Shown here: positions 55,599 through 64,000 of the stretch, in pieces
Position numbering within the stretch: the stretch's first letter is position 1
How the letters are laid out: every line of letters starts with the position of its first letter
Assembly (NCBI RefSeq): GCF_001485575.1
Contig: NZ_BCNB01000006.1
Location: 2,480,001-2,544,000 of the forward strand
DNA length: 64,000 bases
Origin: Haloarcula sp. CBA1127
GTDB taxonomy: Archaea > Halobacteriota > Halobacteria > Halobacteriales > Haloarculaceae
Reading direction: 5' to 3'
Position numbers and translations under genes: made by a program
The notes under the pieces: model-generated
Databases searched by the model: none
Told to the model about the DNA's origin: nothing
Seen by the model: only the letters and a program-made list of their open reading frames with translations

Positions 55599-56705
55599 AT
55601 GAGCACCGACTCAGACACCACACCCGACACAGAGGAAGCGCGCGAGCAACTCATCGACCTCGCGGCGGAGTTCTACGACCAGTTCGCCGACGGCGAGGTG
55701 CCGACAATGACCATCCCCACCCGGACCAAGTCCAACATCGTCTTCGACGAAGACGAGCAGGTCTGGGTGTACGGCGACCGTAACTCCACGCGGTCAGCCA
55801 AGACGATATCCGGGGCCGAGAAGATCCTGAAAGCCGTCTACACTATCGATTTCCTCTCACAGCAACTGGAAGAAGACCGCTCATCGACCCTGCGTGAACT
55901 GTACTACCTTTCAGAGTCCTGGGACCTCGACGAGGCCCAGTTCAACACGCAGGACGAGTCGAACAACCTCATAGAGGACTTAGAAATCGTTTCCGACGTC
56001 AAGCGTGAGGACTTCCACATGCGCCCGGAAGAATCCGGAGCGAAGGTGATGGGACCGCTCCTCCTCCGTGAGCAGACGAACCGCGGCGACCGCGAAATCC
56101 ACTGTCAGGACGACGTGGGACAGGGCGGCTACCAGATCCCGAACAACCCCGACACCATCGAGTTCCTCGACAACGACGCGAAGTTCGTCCTCTGTGTGGA
56201 GACCGGTGGGATGCGCGACCGACTCGTCGAGAACGGCTTCGACGACGAGTACGACGCGCTGGTCGTCCACCTCGGCGGTCAGCCAGCGCGAGCGACCCGG
56301 CGGCTCATCAAGCGCCTCCACGACGAACTCGACCTCCCGGTCACGGTGTTCACTGACGGTGACCCGTGGTCGTACCGCATCTTCGGGTCGGTCTCCTACG
56401 GCTCGATCAAGAGCGCACACCTCTCGGAGTACTTAGCGACACCCGAAGCGCAGTTCATCGGCATCCGGCCGGAAGACATCGTCGAGTACGAACTGCCGAC
56501 GGACCCGCTGTCGGACTCCGACGTCAACGCCCTGGAGAGCGAACTGGAGGACCCGCGGTTCCAGACAGACTTCTGGGAGGAACAGATCGAACTCCAGCTC
56601 GACATCAACAAGAAGGCCGAGCAGCAGGCGCTCGCGTCTCGGGGGCTTGACTTCGTGACGGAGACGTACCTGCCCGAGCGGCTAGACGAGATGGGTGTGC
56701 TGTAG
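55599..56705 (+). CDS. top6A: DNA topoisomerase VI subunit A (Spo11-like)
   Basis: 368 residues. The catalytic tyrosine lies in [12 protein letters not shown] (Tyr102 or Tyr103). The TOPRIM domain has [14 protein letters not shown] and [16 protein letters not shown] with the conserved Glu and D-x-D, then [18 protein letters not shown]. It is the homologue of the eukaryotic meiotic Spo11 nuclease. The start at 55599 follows the top6B stop by 1 nt, so the two are co-translated. It is convergent with the PQQ lipoprotein gene, 27 nt apart. Confidence 0.95.
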   Translation: MSTDSDTTPDTEEAREQLIDLAAEFYDQFADGEVPTMTIPTRTKSNIVFDEDEQVWVYGDRNSTRSAKTISGAEKILKAVYTIDFLSQQLEEDRSSTLRELYYLSESWDLDEAQFNTQDESNNLIEDLEIVSDVKREDFHMRPEESGAKVMGPLLLREQTNRGDREIHCQDDVGQGGYQIPNNPDTIEFLDNDAKFVLCVETGGMRDRLVENGFDDEYDALVVHLGGQPARATRRLIKRLHDELDLPVTVFTDGDPWSYRIFGSVSYGSIKSAHLSEYLATPEAQFIGIRPEDIVEYELPTDPLSDSDVNALESELEDPRFQTDFWEEQIELQLDINKKAEQQALASRGLDFVTETYLPERLDEMGVL

Positions 56706-56732
56706 ACGCGGCATCGGCGGACGGCTTTCCGG

Positions 56733-58022
56733 CTATTCTAGCGCGTACACAGTGTCTTCGGCGGCGACGTACGCCCGTTGTTTCCCGAAAGACAGGTCGG
56801 TCAGCTCGCGTTCGACATCGAACGCCCACCGTTTCGTTCCTGCCGTCGTATCCAGCGCGAACTTGAATCGGTTCCGTGGATCACCATCCGACCACGAGTC
56901 CACGTACAGAGAGTCGGAAACGACCGCTGCCGGCACCACCCCTTTGACGTTCGTCTCCGGTCTCCACGTCCAGTCCAGTTCGCCAGTGCTACTGTCGTGA
57001 CCGCGAACCACGTCGCCACCCGTATAGAGAGTCCCGTTCTGAACCGGGACCTGTTTGACGTACCCGGACTGATCCGTTCGCCACCGTTGCTCGCCAGTCG
57101 TCGGGTCGAGCGCGGCGACGTGTGTCCCGCCGACGTAGAGGGTCCCGTCGTGGAGCGTCGTCGATGCGATGGACCCTTCCTCGTGAGTCCAGAGCGTCTC
57201 GCCAGTGTCGGCGGCCACACCGAGTAGCGTGCCGTGGGTCTCGTCCACGTCGGCGGCATAGCAGAGAGTACTGTCGGTGGCGACCATCGTCTGGGAGTAG
57301 TAGTCGGCAACGTCAGTAGTCCACCGTTGCTCACCGGTCTCAGCGTCGTACGCGTAGAACCGGCCGTACGACGCCACGTATATCCTCCCGTTGTGTACGA
57401 CCCCCTCGTACTGGTCACCGACTTCGCCGGACCATTGTACCGACCCATCAGAAACAGCGAGCGCGTAGAGCGTTCGCCCCTGCTTCGACGGGGCGTCGGT
57501 GTTTGTCCCGACGTACACCATATCCTCGGTCACACCAAGCAACTCCAGCCACCACTCTCCGGGCGAGAACGTCCACTGCTTCGAACCAGTTTCGGTGTCG
57601 AGTGCGACGACGATGTGATCCTTGTACAACCCCTCTTTCCCGCTTACGACGAATACGCTGCTCCCGACGCGTATCGGCTGCGAGCGGATGCCATCGCTCG
57701 CGTCGTACGACCACTGCTGGCTCCCGCCTGCAGTTGCGAGTGATTTGACGGTTCCCGATTTTGTGCCGACGTAGACGCTGTCATCTGTACTGGCTGGTTG
57801 GGCCGTGACTTTAGATTCGAGCGACTGCTGCCAGGCGACAAACGATTCCGTTTGCCCGCTCTGTGTGGAGGTGGCAGTCCCAGTCTCTGATTCCGTCGCT
57901 GTACTGGTTTTCGCCGGTGTCGTGTCCGTTGACTCGTTCGACTCAAGACAGCCAGCGGTTGCCAGTCCAAGGGCCGCGGCACAGCCACGAAGGTATCGCC
58001 GACGAGAGGAGGGCATTGACAA
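56733..58022 (-). CDS. Tat-exported PQQ-like beta-propeller lipoprotein
   Basis: 429 residues. A twin-arginine signal SSRRRYLRGCAAALGLATAGC ends in a lipobox (Cys25), typical of haloarchaeal lipoproteins, then a Ser/Thr-rich spacer (residues 26-65). The body has at least six repeats of the PQQ-propeller type with the W/G pattern (SLATAGGSQQWSYD, ALDTETGSKQWTF, AYDAETGEQRWTTD, AADTGETLWTHEEG). PQQ itself is not necessarily bound; most archaeal members act as surface scaffolds or BamB-like proteins. The last blade ends RAYVAAEDTVYALE. Outer-surface location is expected. Confidence 0.88.
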   Translation of the reverse strand: MSMPSSRRRYLRGCAAALGLATAGCLESNESTDTTPAKTSTATESETGTATSTQSGQTESFVAWQQSLESKVTAQPASTDDSVYVGTKSGTVKSLATAGGSQQWSYDASDGIRSQPIRVGSSVFVVSGKEGLYKDHIVVALDTETGSKQWTFSPGEWWLELLGVTEDMVYVGTNTDAPSKQGRTLYALAVSDGSVQWSGEVGDQYEGVVHNGRIYVASYGRFYAYDAETGEQRWTTDVADYYSQTMVATDSTLCYAADVDETHGTLLGVAADTGETLWTHEEGSIASTTLHDGTLYVGGTHVAALDPTTGEQRWRTDQSGYVKQVPVQNGTLYTGGDVVRGHDSSTGELDWTWRPETNVKGVVPAAVVSDSLYVDSWSDGDPRNRFKFALDTTAGTKRWAFDVERELTDLSFGKQRAYVAAEDTVYALE

Positions 58023-58145
58023 TCTAACTCCAGTCGCTCGGTAAGTACTTTCTGCCGAGTGAAATCAGTGTAGTCGTAGGCGTATATTGATTTACCATCG
58101 GAGTGGTGGCGAATCCAACTGCGTTTCGCCCGGCGTGGCGACCCA

Positions 58146-58628
58146 TCAATCGTGATTAGCCGACTGGTCCTCCGGCGGTAGTTTAAGCACGGAACGGACA
58201 GATCGCCAGAAAGAGTTCCGTATCTGCTTCCCAACGGGCGTAAACACCAGCGTCACAGCGAGACAAATAGAACTGAACTGGAGCACAGCCGTGGCCCATG
58301 GTGTAGACGGCGGAACAAAGAGAAAGATGGCACCGAAAAGTAGGATTAAGTAGATCACCTGTTCGGTGATGAAATAGCCGAGACTGGCCGCGAGTGAGGG
58401 TCGAAAGCCGGCCCTCCAGAACGACACAACGATGATCGTTCCGAACAACAAGCCTGTCCCCATCGTTGATAGCGGAAGTTCGACCTGAATCGCATCAGCT
58501 ACTGCAGCACCGAAAGACCAGAGTGAACTCCCAACGAGGACCCAGACCAGCAGTAGGTGCCCGAACGAAGGCGTTCGGTCGGCCGAGGAACGTGCCTCCC
58601 CTGCTCGCTCGCTGGAACGTTCCATCAC
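58146..58628 (-). CDS. hypothetical four-helix membrane protein
   Basis: 160 residues with hydrophobic helices at about 24-46, 55-73, 83-105 and 112-133, and a hydrophilic C-terminus. I recognise no family. The first helix carries VWVLVGSSLWSFGAAVADAI. Two ATGs (58628, 58625) could start it. TATA-like AAATTAAT-type AT-rich DNA (about 58650) lies upstream. Genes around it are unrelated, so there is no functional hint. Confidence 0.6.
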   Translation of the reverse strand: MMERSSERAGEARSSADRTPSFGHLLLVWVLVGSSLWSFGAAVADAIQVELPLSTMGTGLLFGTIIVVSFWRAGFRPSLAASLGYFITEQVIYLILLFGAIFLFVPPSTPWATAVLQFSSICLAVTLVFTPVGKQIRNSFWRSVRSVLKLPPEDQSANHD

Positions 58629-58721
58629 AGTGGTGTTCCTGTGACCGATTTAATATTGTTTTGACTGATAGATGCAGCAGAAAAGCTAGCGTCTCGGGTC
58701 ACGGTCTGGCTGTTGCACCAG

Positions 58722-59468
58722 CTAGTTCTCGTCCAGGACGACCGGGACGCCGCGTTTGGCGACGTCTTCGGCAAACGCACCGGAATCCGCTTCCAGCGAC
58801 GTGAACGTGTTGTAGTGCATCGGGAGCACGAGGTCGGGGTCCATCGCTTCAGCGAGGTCGGCGGCCTCGTGGCGGTTCATCGTGTAGTTCTTGGCGATAG
58901 AGGGGACGAACAGCGACACGTCGAGTTCGGCGTGGCCGTCCAGTACGTCGGTGTCGCCGGGCCAGAACACGTGGGTGTCGTCCAGCGAGACGAGGAAGCC
59001 ACAGCCGATGCCCCTCGGGTGGATGGGGCTGCCGTCGTCTTTCAGGTTCCGGCCGTCTTCGTGGTTGTACGCCGGCATGGTCCAGATGGGAACGTCGTGG
59101 ACCAGCACATCGGCTTCCATCGACACCTTGCGGACCTCGTAGTCGAGGTCGGCGAGGCGGTCAAGGTCGCGGTCGGTCGCGTGGACGTTGATGCCCTCGA
59201 ACGCGACGACGGTGGCGTCCTCGCTTGCGACACGGCGGATGCCGTCGGGGTCGTAGTGGTGGATGTGGGTCACACAGACGATGTCGCCGTCTTTCGGAGC
59301 GTAGTCCCGCGTCGGTGGATGACCGATGCCGGGCGTGTCCGGTTCCCACTCGCCTGTGAGGACGCCGTACCGACCGGGGTCGAAGTAGACCACCGTGTCC
59401 TCGCCTTCCAGCCGGAGCGTCGCGTAGCCGAGCCACTCCGCGGTGATGCCGTCGTGTCGGACTGTCAT
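58722..59468 (-). CDS. metallo-beta-lactamase-fold protein with altered metal motif
   Basis: 248 residues of the UlaG-like branch: ITAEWLGYATLRLEGEDTVVYFDPG, then VCVTHIHHYDPDGI, GCGFLVSLDDTHVFWPGDTDV and LVLPMHYNTFTSLE. The metal motif reads H-I-H-H-Y-D where the superfamily has H-x-H-x-D-H, so the second-metal ligands are changed. I believe this variant is shared by haloarchaeal homologues. The ATG at 59468 gives the compact domain. The longer frame to 59720 is antisense to the ligase gene end and rejected. It ends 64 nt downstream of the ligase gene. Confidence 0.8.
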   Translation of the reverse strand: MTVRHDGITAEWLGYATLRLEGEDTVVYFDPGRYGVLTGEWEPDTPGIGHPPTRDYAPKDGDIVCVTHIHHYDPDGIRRVASEDATVVAFEGINVHATDRDLDRLADLDYEVRKVSMEADVLVHDVPIWTMPAYNHEDGRNLKDDGSPIHPRGIGCGFLVSLDDTHVFWPGDTDVLDGHAELDVSLFVPSIAKNYTMNRHEAADLAEAMDPDLVLPMHYNTFTSLEADSGAFAEDVAKRGVPVVLDEN

Positions 59469-59532
59469 GAACGGGTGTTCTCGGAGACGCCCATTACGCG
59501 TGTCGGTCCGTCCCGAAACGGTCCCGTCGGCG

Positions 59533-61194
59533 CTACTGTGACGCCGCCAGCCGTTCGACGCGCTCCAGCGAGTCAGCGCTGTCAGGCGTCTTGTCCTCGC
59601 GGACTGAGAGGAACCGGGGGAACCGAAGCGCATATTCCGAGGCGTAGGACTGCGAAGCCTGGATCTCCTCGTAACCGACTTCGAAGACGACGGCTGGGTC
59701 GAGCACCACGTCGCGGCCATCCTCGCGTCGGATGTGTGATTCGAAGCGCTCCGTCAGGTCGTCCAGTTCCTCGTCGGTGATGCCGGTCGCGACATTGCCG
59801 ACGGTGGCGTAGCCGTCGTCAGTTCGGACAGAAAGCTCAAACGACCCGAGGACGTTCGCCCGGCGGCCCTCGCCCCACTCCGCGCCGGTGACGACGCAGT
59901 CGAGCGTCTCCACGTCAGGTTTGCGCTTGCGCCAGTGCTTGCCCCGCTTACCGGGCGAGTACGCCGCCGTCGGGTCCTTCAGCATGATACCCTCCTGTCC
60001 AGCGTCGAGGGCCGCCGTTTCCAGGTCTTCAATCTCATCGGGGTCGTCCGAGAGCCACATCTGGGAGACAACATCGCTTTCGGCCGGGAACAGTGATTTG
60101 AGACGGTCGTGGCGCGTCTCCAGTGGGGCATCGAGCAGGTCCTCACCGGCGGCGTGCAGACAGTCGAATGCGTGAAGCCGGACGGCCACGTCCTCGCGGG
60201 CCGCAGCTACGTCGTGTTTCCGGCGGAAGCGCCGCAGCACCTCCTGAAACGGGAGCGGGTCGCCGTCGGCGTCGACAGCGACCACCTCGCCGTCGAGGAT
60301 TGCCGGTGCGTCCAGCGTCGACTCCACGGTGTCGACGACCTCCGGGAGCGGGTCGGTGACTTCCTCCATGTTCCGGGAGAACAGCCGCGCGTCCTCGCCG
60401 TCGAAGTGGACCTGGACGCGAGCGCCGTCGTACTTCCACTCGACGGCAGCGCGGCCCCAGTCTTCGAGCGCTCCAGCGACCGTGCCCGCCTGTGCCAGCA
60501 TCGCCTGAACGGGGCGACCGATTTCGAGGGTGACGGTCGCCAGTCCGGACTCCCCCTCGTCGCGGGCCACTTCGGCGACCATGCCGTAGTCGTTCGACAC
60601 CTGCACGGCCCGTTCGACGGCCTCGACTGACACGTCAAAAGCGGCCGCGGCGGCGTCCCGGACCGTCCCCTCGCCGACGCCGATTCGCATCTCCGAGAGG
60701 ACGAGTCGAGCGAGGTAGCCGGCTTCCGTCGACGAACACCGCGAGAACAGGCCAAAGAGGATATCGACTTTCGTCCCTTGGCTCCCACTGCCGTCGACGG
60801 CGGCCAAGTTCCGTAGCTCGGCGTCGAGTTCCGCTACCGTGATGGCGTCACTCCCGCCACCAGCGCCGAACGCGGCGAGTCCCTGTTGGCCGCCGAGGTC
60901 GTAGCTGGCTGCGACAGCACCGATTTCACCCATGTCGGCGAGGCGCTGCTCCACATCGTCGGCACTGATGTTCTGGCCCGCCGCCCGGGCAATCGCCTCG
61001 TAGCAGAGCCGCGGCCCGATATCGAGCGTGCGGGACTCGTAGGCCGGAAACACCCGCCCCTGTACGAAGCGAGCGAGCGTCGAGAGGTCCGGCCCCGCGT
61101 CGGTGAACAGGTCGGTCACCGCCTCGGTTATCGCGGTGTCGGCACTCTCGGCTTCGATTGCTTCGGCGCGGTCGGCGAAGGCGGCGAACTCCAT
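59533..61194 (-). CDS. lig: ATP-dependent DNA ligase
   Basis: 553 residues, archaeal family B ligase. An N-terminal DNA-binding domain (1-215) leads to the adenylation domain with the nucleophile lysine in EWKYDGARVQVH (motif I), VDTVESTLDAPAILDGEVVA (motif III area), LDAGQEGIMLKDP (motif IV), and RGKHWRKRKP (motif V). The OB domain follows from about 425. It seals nicks in replication and repair with ATP. Length is normal. No other replication gene is adjacent. Confidence 0.95.
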   Translation of the reverse strand: MEFAAFADRAEAIEAESADTAITEAVTDLFTDAGPDLSTLARFVQGRVFPAYESRTLDIGPRLCYEAIARAAGQNISADDVEQRLADMGEIGAVAASYDLGGQQGLAAFGAGGGSDAITVAELDAELRNLAAVDGSGSQGTKVDILFGLFSRCSSTEAGYLARLVLSEMRIGVGEGTVRDAAAAAFDVSVEAVERAVQVSNDYGMVAEVARDEGESGLATVTLEIGRPVQAMLAQAGTVAGALEDWGRAAVEWKYDGARVQVHFDGEDARLFSRNMEEVTDPLPEVVDTVESTLDAPAILDGEVVAVDADGDPLPFQEVLRRFRRKHDVAAAREDVAVRLHAFDCLHAAGEDLLDAPLETRHDRLKSLFPAESDVVSQMWLSDDPDEIEDLETAALDAGQEGIMLKDPTAAYSPGKRGKHWRKRKPDVETLDCVVTGAEWGEGRRANVLGSFELSVRTDDGYATVGNVATGITDEELDDLTERFESHIRREDGRDVVLDPAVVFEVGYEEIQASQSYASEYALRFPRFLSVREDKTPDSADSLERVERLAASQ

Positions 61195-61232
61195 CAGCGC
61201 CTCCTACCCGATTGGGCACTGTAAATCCAGCG

Positions 61233-63680
61233 TCACTCGACCGTGTACTCGACGGTGACGTTCTCGCCGGCCGTCGACGACGCATATGGCCGGTCCGGGG
61301 CCCCCGAACTGTCGCCGAAGCGGTAGTCGAGTTGCTGGTTCCCGTTAGTGTCCTGATGGGCGACGAGCACGAGCGACTGGCCGGTCGACGGCGGCCTGTC
61401 AAGCGTTATCTGGACGTCGCCGTGGGACCCTGAGGAGAGGTACTCGGAAGTTCCAAGCACTCTTCCATCCTCCTCGAACTCCCGGACAACAATGAACCCA
61501 CCCTCCGAAAGAGACGCTGATTCGACCGTTATCTGGTCACCGGAAACGGCTGGGCTGGTGACCGTCATTGATGCGACCGGCGAGGAGAGGAGAATGAACG
61601 CGATGTACGCGACGCCCAGCAAAATCGCGGCGTGTTTCGCGCCGTCCTTGAGCGTACCCTCGCCGAGTTGACCGCCAATGAAGCCCGTCAGAACCGCCTG
61701 AATGAGGGCAGTGTGGAAGAAAACAAGCGTGTACGCGGCCTTGTCGACGCGGCCGAAGCGAGCGAACTGGTCGACGTTGACGCCGAGGCGGTTCGACTCC
61801 CCGGCCGGCGTCGGCACGCTGGAGGGCAGACTCGGGACGAGAACTTCCTGCACGGCGACAATGATGACCAGAAACACCAGGAAGGCGACGTAAATGACGA
61901 CGAGGTAGGTGAGCATCTGCTGGCGCCGCCGCCGTTTCAGCCGGAGGTCGGCCCGCGACTGGGTCGCCGCGATGCGGAACACCTGGCCGAGCTGGCCCGA
62001 GGCGTGCATCGCGTGGGTCAACAGTGTCACGATGCGCGTAATCGCCGTCGTCTGGACCCGACGACCGAACCGGACGAGCGCGTCGTCGACGTTCGCGCCC
62101 ATCCTGATGTCGGCCCAGATACGGTGCATCTCCTGCGTGAGGACGCCGATGTCACTGCCCCGGACCCGTCGAAGGCTCTCGACGACGGTCATTCCGGCCT
62201 CGTTCAGACTCGCCAGCCGTTCGAGCAGGTCCGGCGTCGCGTCCTCAATGCGGGACAGCCGCTGCGTGTAGATGAACCGCACCAGCGCGAACGGCCCCAG
62301 AACCAGCAGGACCGACTGGATGACGAGGTCATCAAGCAAACGGATGTTGACTGTCGACGCCTGGAACGCAGGTGGGGCACGGACGAGCAACAGCACTACC
62401 GCGACGGGCACGGTGAGGTAGAGGACGTACACCGGGTTCCAGACCAGCGACTGAATCGGGGAGCTAAGCAGCTCCCGAAGCGATTTCACGCGGTCGTGGA
62501 ACCTGAGCCGGTCCCAGTTTGCCTCGTCGGCCGGAACGACGCCACCGTCGGGCAGGCCGAGGCGGTTGGTCCCCAAGCTGGGTTTCCCCAACGTCGCCGT
62601 TTCGTACCGGTCCAAAATATCTGTCGTCCCGCCGTTCCCGATGCCCAGCGACTGGAGCTTGCTATCGAGATATACCATGAACCCGACGTTAGCCAGCGGG
62701 ATAACGAGATACGCCATCATCTGTAATAGCCAGAGCGTGTCCGTCGTCGTCAGGCCGAAGACGAGGAGAATCGTCATCAGGAAGAGGACGGCGGCGACGA
62801 ACACGGTGACGTACGCCTCGGCGACCGTTGCCAGCCGCTCCAGTAGGTCTTCCTGCCGCTCGGCGGCCTGCTCCTGATGGCGTTCGTACTGCTCGCGGAG
62901 GAACGGGGCCAGCGACTGGCCGCTCTGGAGGACGCTGGAGAGGTTCTCGGTGAAGGTCTTGAACTGTTCGCTGGGAGTCCGCCGGGAGACGTGTTCGAGC
63001 GCCGTGATCATGTCCCGGCCGAACAGGTCCATCTCTCTGACGGCGACGCCGACCTCTCTGGCCGTGTCGCCATAGATCTCTTGATTCCGGGCCAGCACAC
63101 GCATCACGTCGGGGAAGGACATTCCACCGCGGGAGAGCGCGTACATGAAGGCGATGGTGCGGGCCATCCCCTCGTCGATGTTCCGGCTCCGCACGTCTGC
63201 CTGATTTTTCAGCCGTTCCCAGCGGTAGAGGTACGTGAGGCCGGCCGTTGCTGCGCCCGAAAGCACCCCGCCACCGATGAGGATGTACAGCGTCTGTGTC
63301 GGCGTCAACACGAGTTCGAACGTTCGCAGGCCGAAGGCGTTCACCATCGTCGAGGGGAGTCCCTGTGCGAGGTTCACCAGCGCCGGCAGGACCAGTAGAA
63401 AACCGCCGATGGCGTACGCGCCGGTGATAGCGCCTGCGACGGCCCCTACACAGGCGTACACCAGCGTTCTGGCAGCGTAGCCGCGGTACGTCTCGTCGAC
63501 GTATGCGGCTTCGAGCTGGCGTTCCCGTTCGGGCGACTGGCCTACGTACCGGCCGAAGAGCCGTCGGGACAGCCGCGTGACGTTGCGGTCGAAGCGCTCG
63601 TTGACGGTGCTGTAGCCGACCAGTCCGAGAATCCCAACGACGACGGCGAGCGGTGCCAGACCGAGCGGGTTCAGCGCCAT
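61233..63680 (-). CDS. pilC: archaeal pilus assembly membrane protein PilC with C-terminal extracellular domain
   Basis: 815 residues. Two T2SSF (TadC-like) repeats: the first around 160-345 (GMARTIAFMYALSRGGMSFPDVMRVLARN), the second around 440-620 (LLERLASLNEAGMTVVESLRRV), each followed by membrane helices. It is the platform protein that the secretion ATPase drives. From about residue 705 a soluble domain begins (SASLSEGGFIVVREFEEDGR, VLGTSEYLSSGSHGDVQITL, HQDTNGNQQLDYRFGD). That domain resembles the haloarchaeal extracellular DUF7282-type domain. This fusion is unusual. It starts 1 nt after the pilB stop. Confidence 0.9.
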   Translation of the reverse strand: MALNPLGLAPLAVVVGILGLVGYSTVNERFDRNVTRLSRRLFGRYVGQSPERERQLEAAYVDETYRGYAARTLVYACVGAVAGAITGAYAIGGFLLVLPALVNLAQGLPSTMVNAFGLRTFELVLTPTQTLYILIGGGVLSGAATAGLTYLYRWERLKNQADVRSRNIDEGMARTIAFMYALSRGGMSFPDVMRVLARNQEIYGDTAREVGVAVREMDLFGRDMITALEHVSRRTPSEQFKTFTENLSSVLQSGQSLAPFLREQYERHQEQAAERQEDLLERLATVAEAYVTVFVAAVLFLMTILLVFGLTTTDTLWLLQMMAYLVIPLANVGFMVYLDSKLQSLGIGNGGTTDILDRYETATLGKPSLGTNRLGLPDGGVVPADEANWDRLRFHDRVKSLRELLSSPIQSLVWNPVYVLYLTVPVAVVLLLVRAPPAFQASTVNIRLLDDLVIQSVLLVLGPFALVRFIYTQRLSRIEDATPDLLERLASLNEAGMTVVESLRRVRGSDIGVLTQEMHRIWADIRMGANVDDALVRFGRRVQTTAITRIVTLLTHAMHASGQLGQVFRIAATQSRADLRLKRRRRQQMLTYLVVIYVAFLVFLVIIVAVQEVLVPSLPSSVPTPAGESNRLGVNVDQFARFGRVDKAAYTLVFFHTALIQAVLTGFIGGQLGEGTLKDGAKHAAILLGVAYIAFILLSSPVASMTVTSPAVSGDQITVESASLSEGGFIVVREFEEDGRVLGTSEYLSSGSHGDVQITLDRPPSTGQSLVLVAHQDTNGNQQLDYRFGDSSGAPDRPYASSTAGENVTVEYTVE

Positions 63681-63681
63681 G

Positions 63682-64000
63682 TCAGGCTATCGCGTCGTCG
63701 TCGATGTTTGCTATGACCTGCTCTTTGTCCGCGTAGTACTTGTTGACCATCGCCGTGAACTTCCGGTAGTCGGTGATACCTTCGGACTGGAGATAGCGGA
63801 GGAACCGCTGACGGTTGCGGAGTTCGGTCAGCAGTTCTGACTGCGTCCAGCCGCGCTCCTCGCGGATTTCGTCCAGTAGCTCGCTGTTGTTCTCGGAGAA
63901 GCGGTCCTCGGTGGCCCGCCAGTTGTACGTCGTTGAGTAGTCCAGTTCGCCGGTCCGCTGGTCGATACCCTCGATTTCGGCGAGCGTCTTCGCACGGCGG
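63682..64000 (-). CDS. pilB: archaeal pilus/type IV secretion ATPase PilB, C-terminal end
   Basis: Only the last 105 codons are in the window; the rest continues to the right. The visible end reads RRAKTLAEIEGIDQRTGELD, STTYNWRATEDRF and SELLTELRNRQRFLRYLQSE and finishes IANIDDDAIA. This matches the C-terminal region after the ATPase core in haloarchaeal PilB proteins (EI-GID--TGEL---YNW-A--D-F). The stop TGA at 63684-63682 lies 1 nt before the pilC ATG, so the two are one operon. Confidence 0.85.
   Translation of the reverse strand, partial: RRAKTLAEIEGIDQRTGELDYSTTYNWRATEDRFSENNSELLDEIREERGWTQSELLTELRNRQRFLRYLQSEGITDYRKFTAMVNKYYADKEQVIANIDDDAIA

Noticed and set aside
59469-59720. Upstream extension of the metallo-hydrolase frame
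   Set aside because: It overlaps the ligase gene end in another frame on the same strand and adds Arg/Ser-rich sequence unlike the family.

Overview
The window is a gene-dense stretch of a haloarchaeal chromosome. The evidence is the very acidic Asp/Glu-rich proteins, the many leaderless genes with TATA-like boxes about 25-30 nt before the start codon, and the archaeal marker genes: proteasome beta subunit, Topo VI, Dph2, AglB, TrmB and PadR regulators, METTL5-type methylase. From memory of protein sequences a Haloarcula-like organism is most likely, but this cannot be proven from the sequence alone. No rRNA, tRNA, CRISPR array or intact insertion sequence was found.

Layout. 1-6.1 kb: the tail of a NosY-like permease, a divergent HisG-like protein, a coiled-coil protein, a metallo-hydrolase, UspA, a YlbF-like protein and a soluble PAS-chemotaxis transducer. 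6.2-12.4 kb: dph2, then four signalling genes in a row (PAS-PAS-GAF kinase, stand-alone receiver, receiver-kinase hybrid, GAF-PAS kinase). 12.4-16.1 kb: METTL5-type RNA methylase, rhomboid protease, a divergent DoxX/HxlR pair and a small conserved protein. 16.1-32.6 kb: a cell-surface glycosylation region with aglJ, a TrmB regulator, a carbamoyltransferase, glycosyltransferases, an aglR-like flippase, aglG and aglB. It also holds five members or remnants of the alkaline-phosphatase/'sulfatase' superfamily, two of them degenerate. 32.7-43 kb: housekeeping and small conserved genes (HEWD, thioesterase, PadR, TraB, M50 protease, purM, CBS-HTH, UPF0212, psmB, FkbM methylase, phosphohexomutase). 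43-48.4 kb: cytidine deaminase and uridine phosphorylase, NDH-2, a transcription regulator, an epimerase and arginase. 48.5-56.7 kb: gyrBA head-to-head with top6BA, so both type II topoisomerases sit around one 138-bp promoter region. 56.7-64 kb: a PQQ lipoprotein, a membrane protein, a metallo-hydrolase, DNA ligase, and a pilus assembly pair (PilC fused to an extracellular domain, and the end of PilB).

The most interesting non-coding signals are these. (1) Two multi-hairpin elements share the same architecture but have different stem sequences, and fill the only two long gaps between convergent genes (44.43-44.56 kb and 48.55-48.70 kb). (2) The second element is bracketed by a partial duplication of the gyrA 3' end, so it looks inserted. 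(3) A long hairpin upstream of purM is a candidate structured RNA. (4) An alternating purine-pyrimidine (Z-DNA-prone) tract lies at the gyrB promoter. (5) The 10-bp palindrome GGTACGTACC is shared by the top6B promoter and one distant promoter. (6) One TATA-like box sits exactly midway between the aglG and aglB start codons.

Functional links: aglJ, aglG, the flippase and aglB cover lipid-linked sugar assembly, flipping and transfer to protein. The carbamoyltransferase and alkaline-phosphatase-fold enzymes could decorate that glycan. Gyrase and Topo VI could be co-regulated through DNA supercoiling. Cytidine deaminase plus uridine phosphorylase form a nucleoside salvage pair.
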